A DNA stretch of 64,000 bases from the NCBI RefSeq assembly GCF_001456115.1, contig NZ_CP013264.1:2064501-2128500 (forward strand), written 5' to 3'. The stretch comes from Sphingobium baderi. Its GTDB lineage: Bacteria > Pseudomonadota > Alphaproteobacteria > Sphingomonadales > Sphingomonadaceae. The notes under the pieces were generated by a model. The model made no database searches. It was not told where the DNA came from and saw only the letters and a program-made list of their open reading frames with translations. Positions 33,954 to 42,559 of the stretch are shown piece after piece. Position 1 is the stretch's first letter, and each line of letters begins with the position of its first letter. Position numbers and translations under genes: made by a program.

Positions 33954-34637
33954 ATGTTCCGCAGACCTTCCATCCGCTACAGCCAGATGCTCGAAGCTGT
34001 GACGCCGTATCAGCGCGCCGCGCAAGTGTGGGACGACCGCATCGGTTCCGCCCGCGTGCAGGCGCGGAACTGGCGGCTTGCCTTCTTCGGATGCCTTGCC
34101 CTGTCCGGGGGCCTTGCGGGCGGGTTGGTCTGGCAATCCGCGCGCGGGCATATCGTGCCGTGGGTGGTCGAGGTCGACCGGCTCGGCGAAGCGCAAGCGG
34201 TCGCCCCGGCCGAAGCGGGCTACCGGCCGACCGATCCGCAGATCGCGTTCCATCTCGCGCGCTTTATCGAACAAGTGCGCGCGATCCCGGCCGATCCGGT
34301 CATCATCCGCCAGAACTGGCTGCGCGCCTACGACTTCACCACAGACAAGGGGACATTGGCGCTCAACGACTATGCGCGCGCTAACGATCCGTTCGCCAAT
34401 GTCGGACGGGTCCAGGTCGCGGTGGATGTGTCGAGCGTGATCCGGGCATCGCCCGAGTCTTTCCGCGTCGCATGGACCGAGCGGCGCTATCAGGACGGCA
34501 ATCTGGCCGCGACGACACGCTGGTCGGCGATCCTCACCGTCGTCGTGCAGCCGCCGCGCACCCCCGACGCGCTGCGCAAGAATCCGCTGGGCGTCTTCGT
34601 CAATGCTCTCAACTGGTCGAAGGAACTGACCCAATGA
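33954..34637 (+). CDS. trbF: TrbF, VirB8-like protein
   Basis: A 227-residue bitopic protein: one membrane helix (LAFFGCLALSGGLAGGLVW) and a periplasmic VirB8 fold (IVPWVVEVDRLGEAQAV ... WTERRYQDG). It forms part of the inner-membrane scaffold. Overlaps trbG by ATGA. Confidence 0.93.
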   Translation: MFRRPSIRYSQMLEAVTPYQRAAQVWDDRIGSARVQARNWRLAFFGCLALSGGLAGGLVWQSARGHIVPWVVEVDRLGEAQAVAPAEAGYRPTDPQIAFHLARFIEQVRAIPADPVIIRQNWLRAYDFTTDKGTLALNDYARANDPFANVGRVQVAVDVSSVIRASPESFRVAWTERRYQDGNLAATTRWSAILTVVVQPPRTPDALRKNPLGVFVNALNWSKELTQ

Positions 34638-35638
34638 GAAATCCGTGCTTGTGCAAGGCCGCCATGCCCGCCTTGCTCCTCTCCGCATCCATGCTCGGCG
34701 CCTGCGCCACCACATCGGCGAAGACGGCCGATACCGGGCAGATCGAGATCGCCGCGTCCCCCGCGCCCGAGCCGCCGCGCGCGGTCGAGGTGGTGGCGAT
34801 CCCCGAGCCGCTGCCGCTGCCCGGCCAGTTGAAGCCGGTTACGGCCAGCGCGCGGCGTCCCGAGTCCGCCGATCCACGCCAGCGCATCGGCGCGGCCAAT
34901 GCCGCCGCCCGCATCCAGCCCACCCGCGATGGCTATGTGAACGCGATCCAGCAATATCCCTGGGCCGAAGGCGCGCTCTATCAGGTCTATGCCGCGCCCG
35001 GCCAGGTGACGGACATCGCGCTTCAGGAAGGCGAGCAGCTCGTCGGGCCGGGGCCGGTCGCTGCGGGCGATACCGTGCGCTGGATCATCGGCGATACGGT
35101 GAGCGGCGCCGGTCCAACGGCGCGTGTCCACATCCTCGTGAAGCCGAGCCGGCCGGACATTTCCACTAACCTCGTCATCAATACCGACCGGCGCACCTAC
35201 CATCTGGAACTACGCGCCACGCCTTCGACATACATGGCGTCGGTGTCGTGGACCTATCCCCATGACCAGTTGATCGCGCTACGCCGCGCGAATGCGGCAG
35301 CGGCAACAGCCGCGCCGGTCACGGCGGGCCTCGATCTCTCCGCGCTCGATTTCCGCTACCGGATCGAGGGCGACCGCGTGTCATGGAAGCCCGCCCGTGC
35401 GTTCGACGATGGGCAGCAGGTGTTCATCGAGTTTCCTCACCAGATCGCGCAGGGCGAGATGCCGCCGCTGTTCGTGACCGGCGCCGCCGGGGACGCCGAA
35501 CTGGTCAATTACCGCGTGCAGGGCCGCTATATGGTCGTGGACCGCCTGTTCGCCGCCGCCGAACTGCGGCTCGGCGACAAGCGCACCGCGCGGCGCGTGC
35601 GCATCCTGCGCGAAGATGCGCGAAGGGGGCGGCCGTGA
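34634..35638 (+). CDS. trbG: TrbG, VirB9-like outer-membrane complex protein
   Basis: A 334-residue exported protein with a lipoprotein-like signal (LLLSASMLGACATT). The VirB9 core runs from YVNAIQQYPWAEGALYQVYAAPGQVTDIALQEGE to the C-terminal VDRLFAAAELRLGDKR. It builds the outer-membrane ring with TrbI. Start at ATG 34634. Overlaps trbI as GTGA. Confidence 0.92.
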   Translation: MRNPCLCKAAMPALLLSASMLGACATTSAKTADTGQIEIAASPAPEPPRAVEVVAIPEPLPLPGQLKPVTASARRPESADPRQRIGAANAAARIQPTRDGYVNAIQQYPWAEGALYQVYAAPGQVTDIALQEGEQLVGPGPVAAGDTVRWIIGDTVSGAGPTARVHILVKPSRPDISTNLVINTDRRTYHLELRATPSTYMASVSWTYPHDQLIALRRANAAAATAAPVTAGLDLSALDFRYRIEGDRVSWKPARAFDDGQQVFIEFPHQIAQGEMPPLFVTGAAGDAELVNYRVQGRYMVVDRLFAAAELRLGDKRTARRVRILREDARRGRP

Positions 35639-36876
35639 GCGATCCCGCCATCACGGCACCCGCAGGGCCGGCCACCGCACCGGCAGCGCCACAGCCACAG
35701 CCCGGACCCACCAATCCCGCCGCCTTCCAGCTTCGCGGCCCGACGCCGCGTGTCATGCGCCTGTCGAGAAAGGCGCTGGCCACGCTTGGCGTCGTCGCGG
35801 GGCTCGGGATCGGCGGATCGCTCTGGTATGCGCTCGCACCCAGGGGAGAAAAGGCGGCAACGGAACTCTACAACACCGACAGCCGCGCCGCCTCGGAGAC
35901 CATCACCTCGGGGCCGAAGGATTATAGCCGGGCGCCCAAACTCGGCGAGCCGCTCCCCGGCGATCTCGGGCGCCCGATCCTGTCTGCACAGCAGCGTGGG
36001 GAGAATGTGCCTGTTCCATCCATGGGAGCCGGACAGCCCGATCCGCGCGCGCAGGCCGAGGAAGCTGCCCGCCAGCGCATCGCCCAGGAGCGCGACGCCG
36101 CTCGCACCAGCACGGTATTCCTCGGCGGTGGTGGCGTCGGGGCAGCCGGGATGCCGATCATGCCCGCGCTTCCCGGCCTCGCCACGGCTGATGCAGCCAC
36201 CCCGCCGCCAGCCGAAGCCGCACAGACCGACCAAAGCGCGAAGCGGGTCTTCATGGCGCAGGCATCCAGCCAGCGCACGGTGAGCGCCGAGCGGCTGACC
36301 GCGCCGGCCTCGCCCAACATCATCCAGGCCGGGAGCATCATCCCCGCCGCGCTGATCACAGGCATCCGTTCCGATCTTCCGGGGCAGATCACCGCGCAGG
36401 TGACGCAGAACGTCTATGACAGCATCACCGGGCGCATCCTGCTCATTCCGCAGGGCGCGCGGCTGATCGGCGAATATGACAGCGAAGTGGCAGCCGGGCA
36501 GAATCGCGTGCTGCTAGCCTGGGATCGGCTGATCATGCCGGATGGCCGCTCGATCATCCTCGAACGCCAGCCCGGCGCCGATGCCGCGGGCTACGCCGGC
36601 TTACAGGACCGCGTGAACCAGCATTGGGGCAACCTGCTCAAAGCCGCCGCCGTCTCGACGCTGCTCGGCGTCGGGGCCGAACTGGGCGCGGACAGCGACG
36701 ACGATCTGATCCGTGCGCTGCGGCGCGGCTCGCAGGACACCGTCAACCAGACGGGCCAGCAGATCGTGCGGCGGCAACTGAATGTCCAGCCGACGCTCAC
36801 CATCCGGCCGGGGCATCCGCTCAGGATTGTTCTGACTCGCGATCTTGTGCTCGACCCCATTGGAGGCAGCCGATGA
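35635..36876 (+). CDS. trbI: TrbI, VirB10-like protein
   Basis: A 413-residue protein that spans the envelope. It starts at GTG 35635. A proline-rich cytoplasmic tail is followed by a membrane helix (ALATLGVVAGLGIGGSLWYAL, about residues 46-66), a long linker and the VirB10 barrel (IIQAGSIIPAALITGIRSDLPG ... LTIRPGHPLRIVLTRDLVL). Overlaps the DUF2274 gene by ATGA. Confidence 0.93.
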   Translation: MSDPAITAPAGPATAPAAPQPQPGPTNPAAFQLRGPTPRVMRLSRKALATLGVVAGLGIGGSLWYALAPRGEKAATELYNTDSRAASETITSGPKDYSRAPKLGEPLPGDLGRPILSAQQRGENVPVPSMGAGQPDPRAQAEEAARQRIAQERDAARTSTVFLGGGGVGAAGMPIMPALPGLATADAATPPPAEAAQTDQSAKRVFMAQASSQRTVSAERLTAPASPNIIQAGSIIPAALITGIRSDLPGQITAQVTQNVYDSITGRILLIPQGARLIGEYDSEVAAGQNRVLLAWDRLIMPDGRSIILERQPGADAAGYAGLQDRVNQHWGNLLKAAAVSTLLGVGAELGADSDDDLIRALRRGSQDTVNQTGQQIVRRQLNVQPTLTIRPGHPLRIVLTRDLVLDPIGGSR

Positions 36877-37097
36877 CGAAACTCAAGCTGGGACCGCTGG
36901 CCGATGATCGGCCCGTCAAGCTGTCGGTCGAACTGCCCGCTGCCGTGCACCGTGATCTCATCTTGTATGCCGATGCGCTGGCCGCAGAGACCGGGCAACA
37001 GCCAGTCCCACCGGAGAAGCTCGTCGTACCGATGCTCGTCCGGTTCATGGCGACAGATCGGGCGTTCGCCAAAGCACGGCGCGCGCAGGGGAACTGA
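36873..37097 (+). CDS. DUF2274 family protein
   Basis: A 74-residue protein, MTKLKLGPLADDRPVKLSVELPAAVHRDLILYADALAAE..., the DUF2274 pattern. It has a ribbon-helix-helix look and is always the last gene of trb operons in this family. It may regulate the operon. Ends 18 bases before the convergent TrbK-like gene's stop. Confidence 0.85.
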   Translation: MTKLKLGPLADDRPVKLSVELPAAVHRDLILYADALAAETGQQPVPPEKLVVPMLVRFMATDRAFAKARRAQGN

Positions 37098-37115
37098 TGG
37101 TGTCGACGGCCTGTC

Positions 37116-37421
37116 TTATTTGCCGAAGAACCGCTTGTGCCGTGCCTGGGCATCTGCCTCTGTTACAGCCATGTCCGCGTTGAAACACTCGTCGCCGCGC
37201 ACCGTCCCTTCCGCGCATTGTGCCATGACTTGCCGCGCCTCGTCGAGATGCGCCGCAAAATACTGCTTGCCGCGCGGTTCGGCCGGAACCGGCGAGGCGG
37301 GTGGGCCGGCAACGATAGCCGTCTGTTCGACCGGCGCGATCAGAGGCCGCAGCACGAAGCCCGCGCCGAACCCGATGATCAGCGCGACCAGAACGATGAT
37401 GAGTGTTCTGCCTTGTGTCAC
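37116..37421 (-). CDS. TrbK-like/EexN-type small membrane protein
   Basis: A 101-residue protein starting at GTG 37421 behind GGAAAGGAAA. One membrane helix (LIIVLVALIIGFGAGFVL) is followed by a Pro/Ala linker and the core HLDEARQVMAQCAEGTVRGDECFNADMAVTEADAQARHKRFFGK. The two-cysteine core and FFG(K/R) end are shared with TrbK-alt at 32218, so it may act in entry exclusion. It is convergent with the trb operon and follows the LysR gene on the same strand. Confidence 0.72.
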   Translation of the reverse strand: MTQGRTLIIVLVALIIGFGAGFVLRPLIAPVEQTAIVAGPPASPVPAEPRGKQYFAAHLDEARQVMAQCAEGTVRGDECFNADMAVTEADAQARHKRFFGK

Positions 37422-37512
37422 GACGATTTCCTTTCCCAAGTGTGTCAAATGAGGCGGCCCGTTGGTTGCGATCGGGCCGGTTAACGTCGTATGTCTCTCC
37501 CAGCGCTGTGGC

Positions 37513-38424
37513 TCAGGGAATATCGAAGGCGAGCGCGTAGCGATCGCGCACAAAGGCCAGGAACCGCCGCAATGCGGGGTTGCCATTATCCGTTCGCCAA
37601 TAGCCCGAAAAGACGATCAATGCGGCGCCCTGCTCGCCATGCACAGGCCGATAGACCACATCGGGGTAGCGCGCGCCGGTTCCGCCCTCACATATGATCG
37701 AAAGCCCGATCCCACCGCCCAACGTGCTCAATATACCCTCGCGGCTGACATGGTGCATCCTGACGTCGGGCTGGACGCCGGCAACCGACAAACGGCCTGT
37801 CAGCATATCGCGGATTTCCGGGCCGGGGTCGGCGGCCGGCAACAGGAAACGCTCGCGGCGCAAATCCGTCCAATAAAGCGGATTGTGATCAGCCAAAGGG
37901 TGATGGGCCGGCAAAGCGACCATCACTCGCTCGCTCCAGAGTGCCTCATGCCGGAAACCGTCAAAACTGGCGTCGCCGACCAGGATGGCGATGTCGATCT
38001 CGCCCGTATCGAGGCCAGCGAACAGTGCGCTTCGACCGGCCTCGACCCCGTCCAGTTCAACATCGGGATGGGCGTTGCGCCAACCCAGCATCGTCGCCCG
38101 CAGATGGCCGGCCGAGATGGCGTTATTGTGCCCCACCGTCAACCCGCCGGCGCGGCCTTGCCCGGCCGCGCGCATAGCCCTCACCATCTTGTCGGCGCTC
38201 GCGATCATCGCGCGGGCGCTATGGATGAAGTGGGTGCCAGCGATGGTTGTGGTGACGCCGGCGCGGGAACGGTTGAAAATCTCGCCGTTTACCACACGCT
38301 CTAGCTTGAGGATGTTCCTGCTCAGCGTAGACTGCTCCACCCCCAGCACACGGGCCGCCCGATAAAAACTGCCATGATCGGCCGCCGCAATGGCGTAGCG
38401 AAGCTGTCGGATATCGAATGGCAT
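37513..38424 (-). CDS. LysR-family regulator
   Basis: A 303-residue regulator. The N-terminal winged helix is FDIRQLRYAIAAADHGSFYRAARVLGVEQSTLSRNILKLE, and the effector domain begins near residue 95 (GLTVGHNNAISAGHL). LysR genes of this type commonly lie just after the trb operon at the end of such ICEs, so I place it inside the element. It may control the downstream TrbK-like gene, 91 bases away, or its own promoter. The effector is unknown. Confidence 0.87.
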   Translation of the reverse strand: MPFDIRQLRYAIAAADHGSFYRAARVLGVEQSTLSRNILKLERVVNGEIFNRSRAGVTTTIAGTHFIHSARAMIASADKMVRAMRAAGQGRAGGLTVGHNNAISAGHLRATMLGWRNAHPDVELDGVEAGRSALFAGLDTGEIDIAILVGDASFDGFRHEALWSERVMVALPAHHPLADHNPLYWTDLRRERFLLPAADPGPEIRDMLTGRLSVAGVQPDVRMHHVSREGILSTLGGGIGLSIICEGGTGARYPDVVYRPVHGEQGAALIVFSGYWRTDNGNPALRRFLAFVRDRYALAFDIP

Positions 38425-38855
38425 CCTTTTCCCTTTGTTCTTAGCGCCTTATTTGTTGTTTGCCGAGCCTCCGCGAACGAGCAATCTTTTGCCTCCGCCA
38501 CAGATGTGTCCATCACGGGTACGAACTCCCGGGCAGGATCAGCTTTGATGATTGGAAAAAGCGCCTTGCAAGTCCGACTTCGCAACGTCATGCATGCAAA
38601 GGACGATATTCCAAGGAATGTCACGCTGGCACGTGGATTTGCGACTAGCAGGGATCGCTGTGCAAGTCCTATGAATGGGAGCAATCGCGCCACAGTGGAC
38701 ATGACCGGATCGGGAAAGCTTTTCAGAACATTGAGGCGCTGTTACAGCGTTCGCCGAAAACGAGGCCTGGCCAAAGTCTACCGTCCAATTTTCCCCATCG
38801 CCCCTCCAGCGCAGTTTGTTAAAAATAGAGGTGACGTGCCGTCCGCTATTGCTGA
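38425..38855. other. Non-coding DNA around the likely ICE right end
   Basis: These 431 bases show no convincing gene. The open frame that crosses them runs antisense to the LysR gene and through the tRNA, so it is not credible. The ICE right end should be here. I looked for a copy of the tRNA-Thr 3' end (GTTCGAGTCACGTAAGCGGC) and found none. Confidence 0.5.
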
Positions 38856-38932
<77 letters not shown>

Positions 38933-39268
38933 AATGTGTCAGGATTGAATAGTTCCGACAGATCGTCTCGTCAATAAAAAACATAATTAATATTTATAAT
39001 CTGCAATCATAATTCTATGAGATACAGAAAAAATTCCCGAACAGATGAAGCGATCGGGTTGCATTGCTAAATATTAAACGGATATACCTTGCATTATCAG
39101 GCACAATTACTCAGTACTGGTTTTTCGTACTTATTTACCTTTCGCAGTCATTGTTTCTATGGCGAGACATAATCTTATCAAACGCAGGTCTTACCGGAAG
39201 CGAAAATTCCTGATTGGCGATGACTTCCGACTGCGTTCGTATCCTACGGCTAACCGTAATGGTTGCTA
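38933..39268. other. AT-rich intergenic region
   Basis: This 336-base stretch has much lower GC than its surroundings, with AATTAATATTTATAAT near 38986. No gene is evident. It holds the tRNA-Asp promoter (transcribed leftwards) and the 3' end of the long leftward operon. No clear hairpin with a T-run was seen for terminating that operon. Confidence 0.5.
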
Positions 39269-39841
39269 TCAGGTCGTTTTACGCTCACGATGATCTGGAG
39301 GACATCGAGGTGATTGGGCGCCGTAAATTTCGACCACCTTGCAGAGCCTGGCCATGTGCCAGGCTTCAAGCTTATCCATAAAATAGCCGCTACCGCCTCC
39401 ACGAGCGATGCCGAGTTCGAAGCCACATTCGCGCAATCCGGCTCGCGCCCTGTCTGCCAGCATCTTAATCGATGCCGCCTTGCACCCCATAAGCTGAGTC
39501 ATTTTCCTTTCTGAAACCGCTTGTCCCTGCATCTCCATCAAGATCTGAACAAACCTAGCTGGGCCGGGGCTGTCGATCTGGAGAAACTGGCGGATATTCT
39601 CTACAGAAACCGAAGGGGTAGGGAGTTTGAGCGCCTCCAACGACCGATCGAGTGCTCCCGCCCGTTCGATGAACTGCCGCAGCGTTTGCACGAGCTGCGT
39701 CAGGGTGTTGACGAGTTCAGCAAAATCGTCGGCGTTGAAGCAATTGCCCTGACCCTCACGTCCGGGAAACTCCAGCGTTGTTCGATCAATGTTGCGATCG
39801 CGATGGTACATTCCATTGCTCCACAGGAAATATAACGACAT
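39269..39841 (-). CDS. Winged-helix protein at the end of the poly(Asp-Ala) locus
   Basis: A 190-residue soluble protein. Residues about 130-165 (ERKMTQLMGCKAASIKMLADRARAGLRECGFELGIARGGGSGYFM) resemble an OmpR-type winged helix with the recognition helix and the GGGSGYF wing. The N-terminal part (about 25-120) is helical with a heptad-like LVNTLTQLVQTLRQFIERAGALDRSLEAL segment. It starts at ATG 39841, inside the end of the preceding gene, with another ATG at 39811. It is a candidate regulator of the operon; no receiver domain is present. Confidence 0.6.
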   Translation of the reverse strand: MSLYFLWSNGMYHRDRNIDRTTLEFPGREGQGNCFNADDFAELVNTLTQLVQTLRQFIERAGALDRSLEALKLPTPSVSVENIRQFLQIDSPGPARFVQILMEMQGQAVSERKMTQLMGCKAASIKMLADRARAGLRECGFELGIARGGGSGYFMDKLEAWHMARLCKVVEIYGAQSPRCPPDHRERKTT

Positions 39842-41648
39842 TTGAATCGTCGGAGGCTGCATTCGATACATCGACGGTATTGAGACAACGGCTCGCTTTG
39901 TTGCAGAAGTGCTCCGCCCCATTGGCGATATGTGGGATCAGGCTTTGGGCGCCCGATCCATCCCGGACCGCATAGAACCGTTCCAGTTCATAGAGCAGCG
40001 CTGCATAACAGGCGCGTTCGGGCGCGATCGCCCTGATCTCCGGCCGGATTTCGCCGGCGAAGGACAGCGCTGCTTTAATCCGTTGCTCCGAATTTCTGCC
40101 TTGTGGCCATCCAGCTCCAACCGGCTCCCATCGCCAGCGCGCCCAATTGCAGATGACTGGGCTCTCCTGGGCGACACCGACCAGGCGCTTCTCGAGTCCC
40201 GGCAAGACCAGTTGCCGCGGAAGCCGGTCTACCCCGTCCAAAATCGAAGGCCAATATTCATGGATTTTGTCGATCGATCGGCTTGCCTCCCCTTCCGTGA
40301 TGAAAAGTCGCAGATATCGCCAGTCAATGATCGCCAGCCTCTCCGCGAGGCGCGGGCTACCACGATCATATCGCTCGATAAGGTCGGCAGGCAGGTCGCA
40401 GGCCAGCAATTGTTGCCGCAACGTCGGCAGGATGGCCGCTTTTTCTTTGGGCTCGAGCCATCGAAAATCCTGTTCCAGACGGAACATCGTCGCACGATGC
40501 CGATCAACATCATGCATGCCCAGAAATGGCGGAGCGGGCCAATGATCGGCTGAAACTGCCAGCAGCTCCCGCTCATGTTCTGCAAGGCTCTGAAGGGAAT
40601 GGTGGAACAGTTTCACAAGAAAGGGTCGCTGTTCCCCCTCTGGGGCTGATCTCACTGTCGCATATATGAGTTTCCCATTTTCAACGGCGCGGAACTCCGG
40701 GTTGACGGCGGCGGGAAAGGCGGGATCATATTGTTTTGAAAGAGGCGCGAGCCATCGCCGGATCTCGACATTGATCAGCAGAGCGTGAAAACCGTCAGCG
40801 CTCTTGACCTTGGGATACCAGGGGGCTTCTGAGTCGAAGAGGACCCGGAGCCGTTCGCTCTGGGAAGTCAGCGTATCGAGTAGTCGATAAGCTACAGCAC
40901 AAAAGATCAATGCCTGTCGCGCCAGCAGGACCGAGATGAAAATAATCGTCAGGTGCGGTACGGTGCCGCGCCACAGATCGATTGCGACCCAGCTGATGAC
41001 ATAAAGAAACGCGCCACCCGACCAGAGTTTGCTCGCGATTTCGGGAGAAAGCGACCGTTGCGATCCAAGTTCGGAAGATGCTCCGTACCGCACCGCTATC
41101 GAACCCGCACCACAAAAGGTCAGCAGAGCAAGAAGCAGCAAGGGATATGTGTGGGCAAGCCAGATGATCACTAGAACGATGCATAGTATCAATCCAAGCA
41201 GGTGGAGGAGATACCGATAATAGCGAACAGCGTGATCGTGATGGCGGTCGAACAGACCGACTTTCCGGTGCTGGCGACAAATATGATCCGCGCCGCTGCG
41301 ATAGATTCGCCTGATCAGCGTTTCCATCCCCAGATGGAACAGAAAAAAGCCCAGCGCGGCCCCGCCCAGGAGCGCGACAAGCTCATCGCGCTCATAGTGC
41401 CGGAGAAACGAGGGGAGAAGTTGTGATATCCGGCCTGAGCCAAGGATTATCAATATCTTCCACGGCAATAGCAGAGATACCAGCAAGCCCGCCTGCGAAG
41501 CTATGAAGGCGATGGCAAAAATCAGGACATGGCCAGGTGTCTCTTCAATCAGGGTCCGATAGGCAAGGAGCAAGTCATGCCGTGGCTTCGTGCGATTCCC
41601 TGCGTGGTTCGCGGATAGCGGCTGTCCGGCTGAAGATCGGTCAAACAT
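39786..41648 (-). CDS. Membrane protein with kinase-like C-terminal domain
   Basis: A 620-residue protein. The N-terminal 260 residues hold about six membrane helices (HVLIFAIAFIASQAGLLVSLLLPWKILIIL, LLGGAALGFFLFHL, LLGLILCIVLVIIW and others), recalling an ABC-exporter membrane domain, but no ATPase domain follows. From about 300 the protein is soluble: FLVKLFHHSLQSLAEHERELLAV looks like the Lys/Glu start of a phosphotransferase fold, and LAIIDWRYLRLFITEGEASRSIDKIHEYW like a nucleotide or substrate loop. I see no clean kinase catalytic triad, so activity is uncertain. ATG 41648 overlaps the hydrolase stop closely. Confidence 0.6.
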   Translation of the reverse strand: MFDRSSAGQPLSANHAGNRTKPRHDLLLAYRTLIEETPGHVLIFAIAFIASQAGLLVSLLLPWKILIILGSGRISQLLPSFLRHYERDELVALLGGAALGFFLFHLGMETLIRRIYRSGADHICRQHRKVGLFDRHHDHAVRYYRYLLHLLGLILCIVLVIIWLAHTYPLLLLALLTFCGAGSIAVRYGASSELGSQRSLSPEIASKLWSGGAFLYVISWVAIDLWRGTVPHLTIIFISVLLARQALIFCAVAYRLLDTLTSQSERLRVLFDSEAPWYPKVKSADGFHALLINVEIRRWLAPLSKQYDPAFPAAVNPEFRAVENGKLIYATVRSAPEGEQRPFLVKLFHHSLQSLAEHERELLAVSADHWPAPPFLGMHDVDRHRATMFRLEQDFRWLEPKEKAAILPTLRQQLLACDLPADLIERYDRGSPRLAERLAIIDWRYLRLFITEGEASRSIDKIHEYWPSILDGVDRLPRQLVLPGLEKRLVGVAQESPVICNWARWRWEPVGAGWPQGRNSEQRIKAALSFAGEIRPEIRAIAPERACYAALLYELERFYAVRDGSGAQSLIPHIANGAEHFCNKASRCLNTVDVSNAASDDSNVVIFPVEQWNVPSRSQH

Positions 41649-41650
41649 GA

Positions 41651-42556
41651 TCAAGCCTTGCCCCCCGCGCAGGAAGCAGCGGTTCTCATTCCGACGGACG
41701 CGGTCAGATTATGAAAATCAGGGCCTATCGCGGCATGATTGATGAGATCGATCCTGTGCCCTTTCTTCCGCACGACATCGGCAAATTTGCGCTGGAGGGC
41801 AAAGGGCGTGATCTGGTCGTGCTCGTTCCCGATCATGATGATGCGGCGCGAGGAATCCGGTACGATACCATCGACGTGGACGAGTGGATCGTAGACGTGG
41901 GCGGCCAGCGACGCGCGGGGAGTTTTCCCGGCGCGAGCATCCATATAGCGAGCGCGCTCCAGAAGCGAAAAAGCCCCGGATGTCAGCACAGCGCAGGATA
42001 TGTCGCGACGTCCCATGGTCAGAAGGGCCGCGGCTGCCGTGGCGCCACCGCTATGACCATAGAGCACGAAGCTCTTGAGCTTGTACCGTTCCCGAAGTCT
42101 GTCAAGAGTCGCATTCAGCGCGAGAAATTCGGCGCTATACCGGGTGCGTAGATGGTTCCCGCTGGAACCATAGGTTCCCGGCCGTTCTACGAGGATGACG
42201 GGATGGCCATAGCGGCGGGCCATGCGATCCGCGATCGCCTGCTGTTGTCGAGCCGTATTTTCGGGAATATCCGCCGGCGGGCGTCGCGCAAGACGATGCC
42301 GGTCGGCCCTAAAGAACACGATCACGCGTTCTGCGCCATCGACCGCGCCGCCCACAAAATACCGGATGCAGTCCTCACCCGACGGATATTCGGCCCAGAC
42401 CGCATCCGAAACCGGACACTGCGCCTTGTCCGCTGGCGCGCCCCAGACAAGCGGAACGGACGACTGATCGACGGGCGTGGCCGCCCCGCATCCCAGCAGC
42501 GCCAGGGCAGGAAACAGGACACGGCCCAGTCGCGCCCGCAAGTGGCCGGCAAACAT
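41651..42556 (-). CDS. Alpha/beta serine hydrolase, probable lipoprotein
   Basis: A 301-residue hydrolase. The N-terminus (RVLFPALALLGCGAA) has a lipobox with Cys23, which predicts a lipid-anchored periplasmic or surface protein. The nucleophile elbow is GHSGG in FVLYGHSGGATAAAALL, and the likely catalytic His is in the C-terminal INHAAIGPDFHN. It has the oxyanion-side motif GTYGSSGNH. Position in the operon suggests it trims or transfers acyl/peptidyl groups on the exported product (inference). ATG 42556 begins one base after the stop of the ATP-grasp gene. Confidence 0.75.
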   Translation of the reverse strand: MFAGHLRARLGRVLFPALALLGCGAATPVDQSSVPLVWGAPADKAQCPVSDAVWAEYPSGEDCIRYFVGGAVDGAERVIVFFRADRHRLARRPPADIPENTARQQQAIADRMARRYGHPVILVERPGTYGSSGNHLRTRYSAEFLALNATLDRLRERYKLKSFVLYGHSGGATAAAALLTMGRRDISCAVLTSGAFSLLERARYMDARAGKTPRASLAAHVYDPLVHVDGIVPDSSRRIIMIGNEHDQITPFALQRKFADVVRKKGHRIDLINHAAIGPDFHNLTASVGMRTAASCAGGKA

Positions 42557-42559
42557 GGC

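Larger units (their letters stand above)
6095..38424. mobile_element. Integrative and conjugative element in tRNA-Thr (right end not resolved)
   Basis: The segment contains everything needed for an ICE of the rhizobial/sphingomonad Trb family: a large serine recombinase abutting a tRNA, an RdfS-like excisionase gene with QseC/QseM/FseA-like control, RepA and an origin, relaxase, TraG coupling protein, TraF, and trbBCDEJKLFGI, ending with a LysR gene. The left end is at or inside the tRNA-Thr 3' half. I could not find a convincing repeat of the tRNA 3' end on the right. Large serine recombinases often use cores of only 2-3 bp, so the right end may lie anywhere from 38425 to tRNA-Asp at 38856. 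About 32 kb, with no resistance or catabolic cargo visible. Confidence 0.85.
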
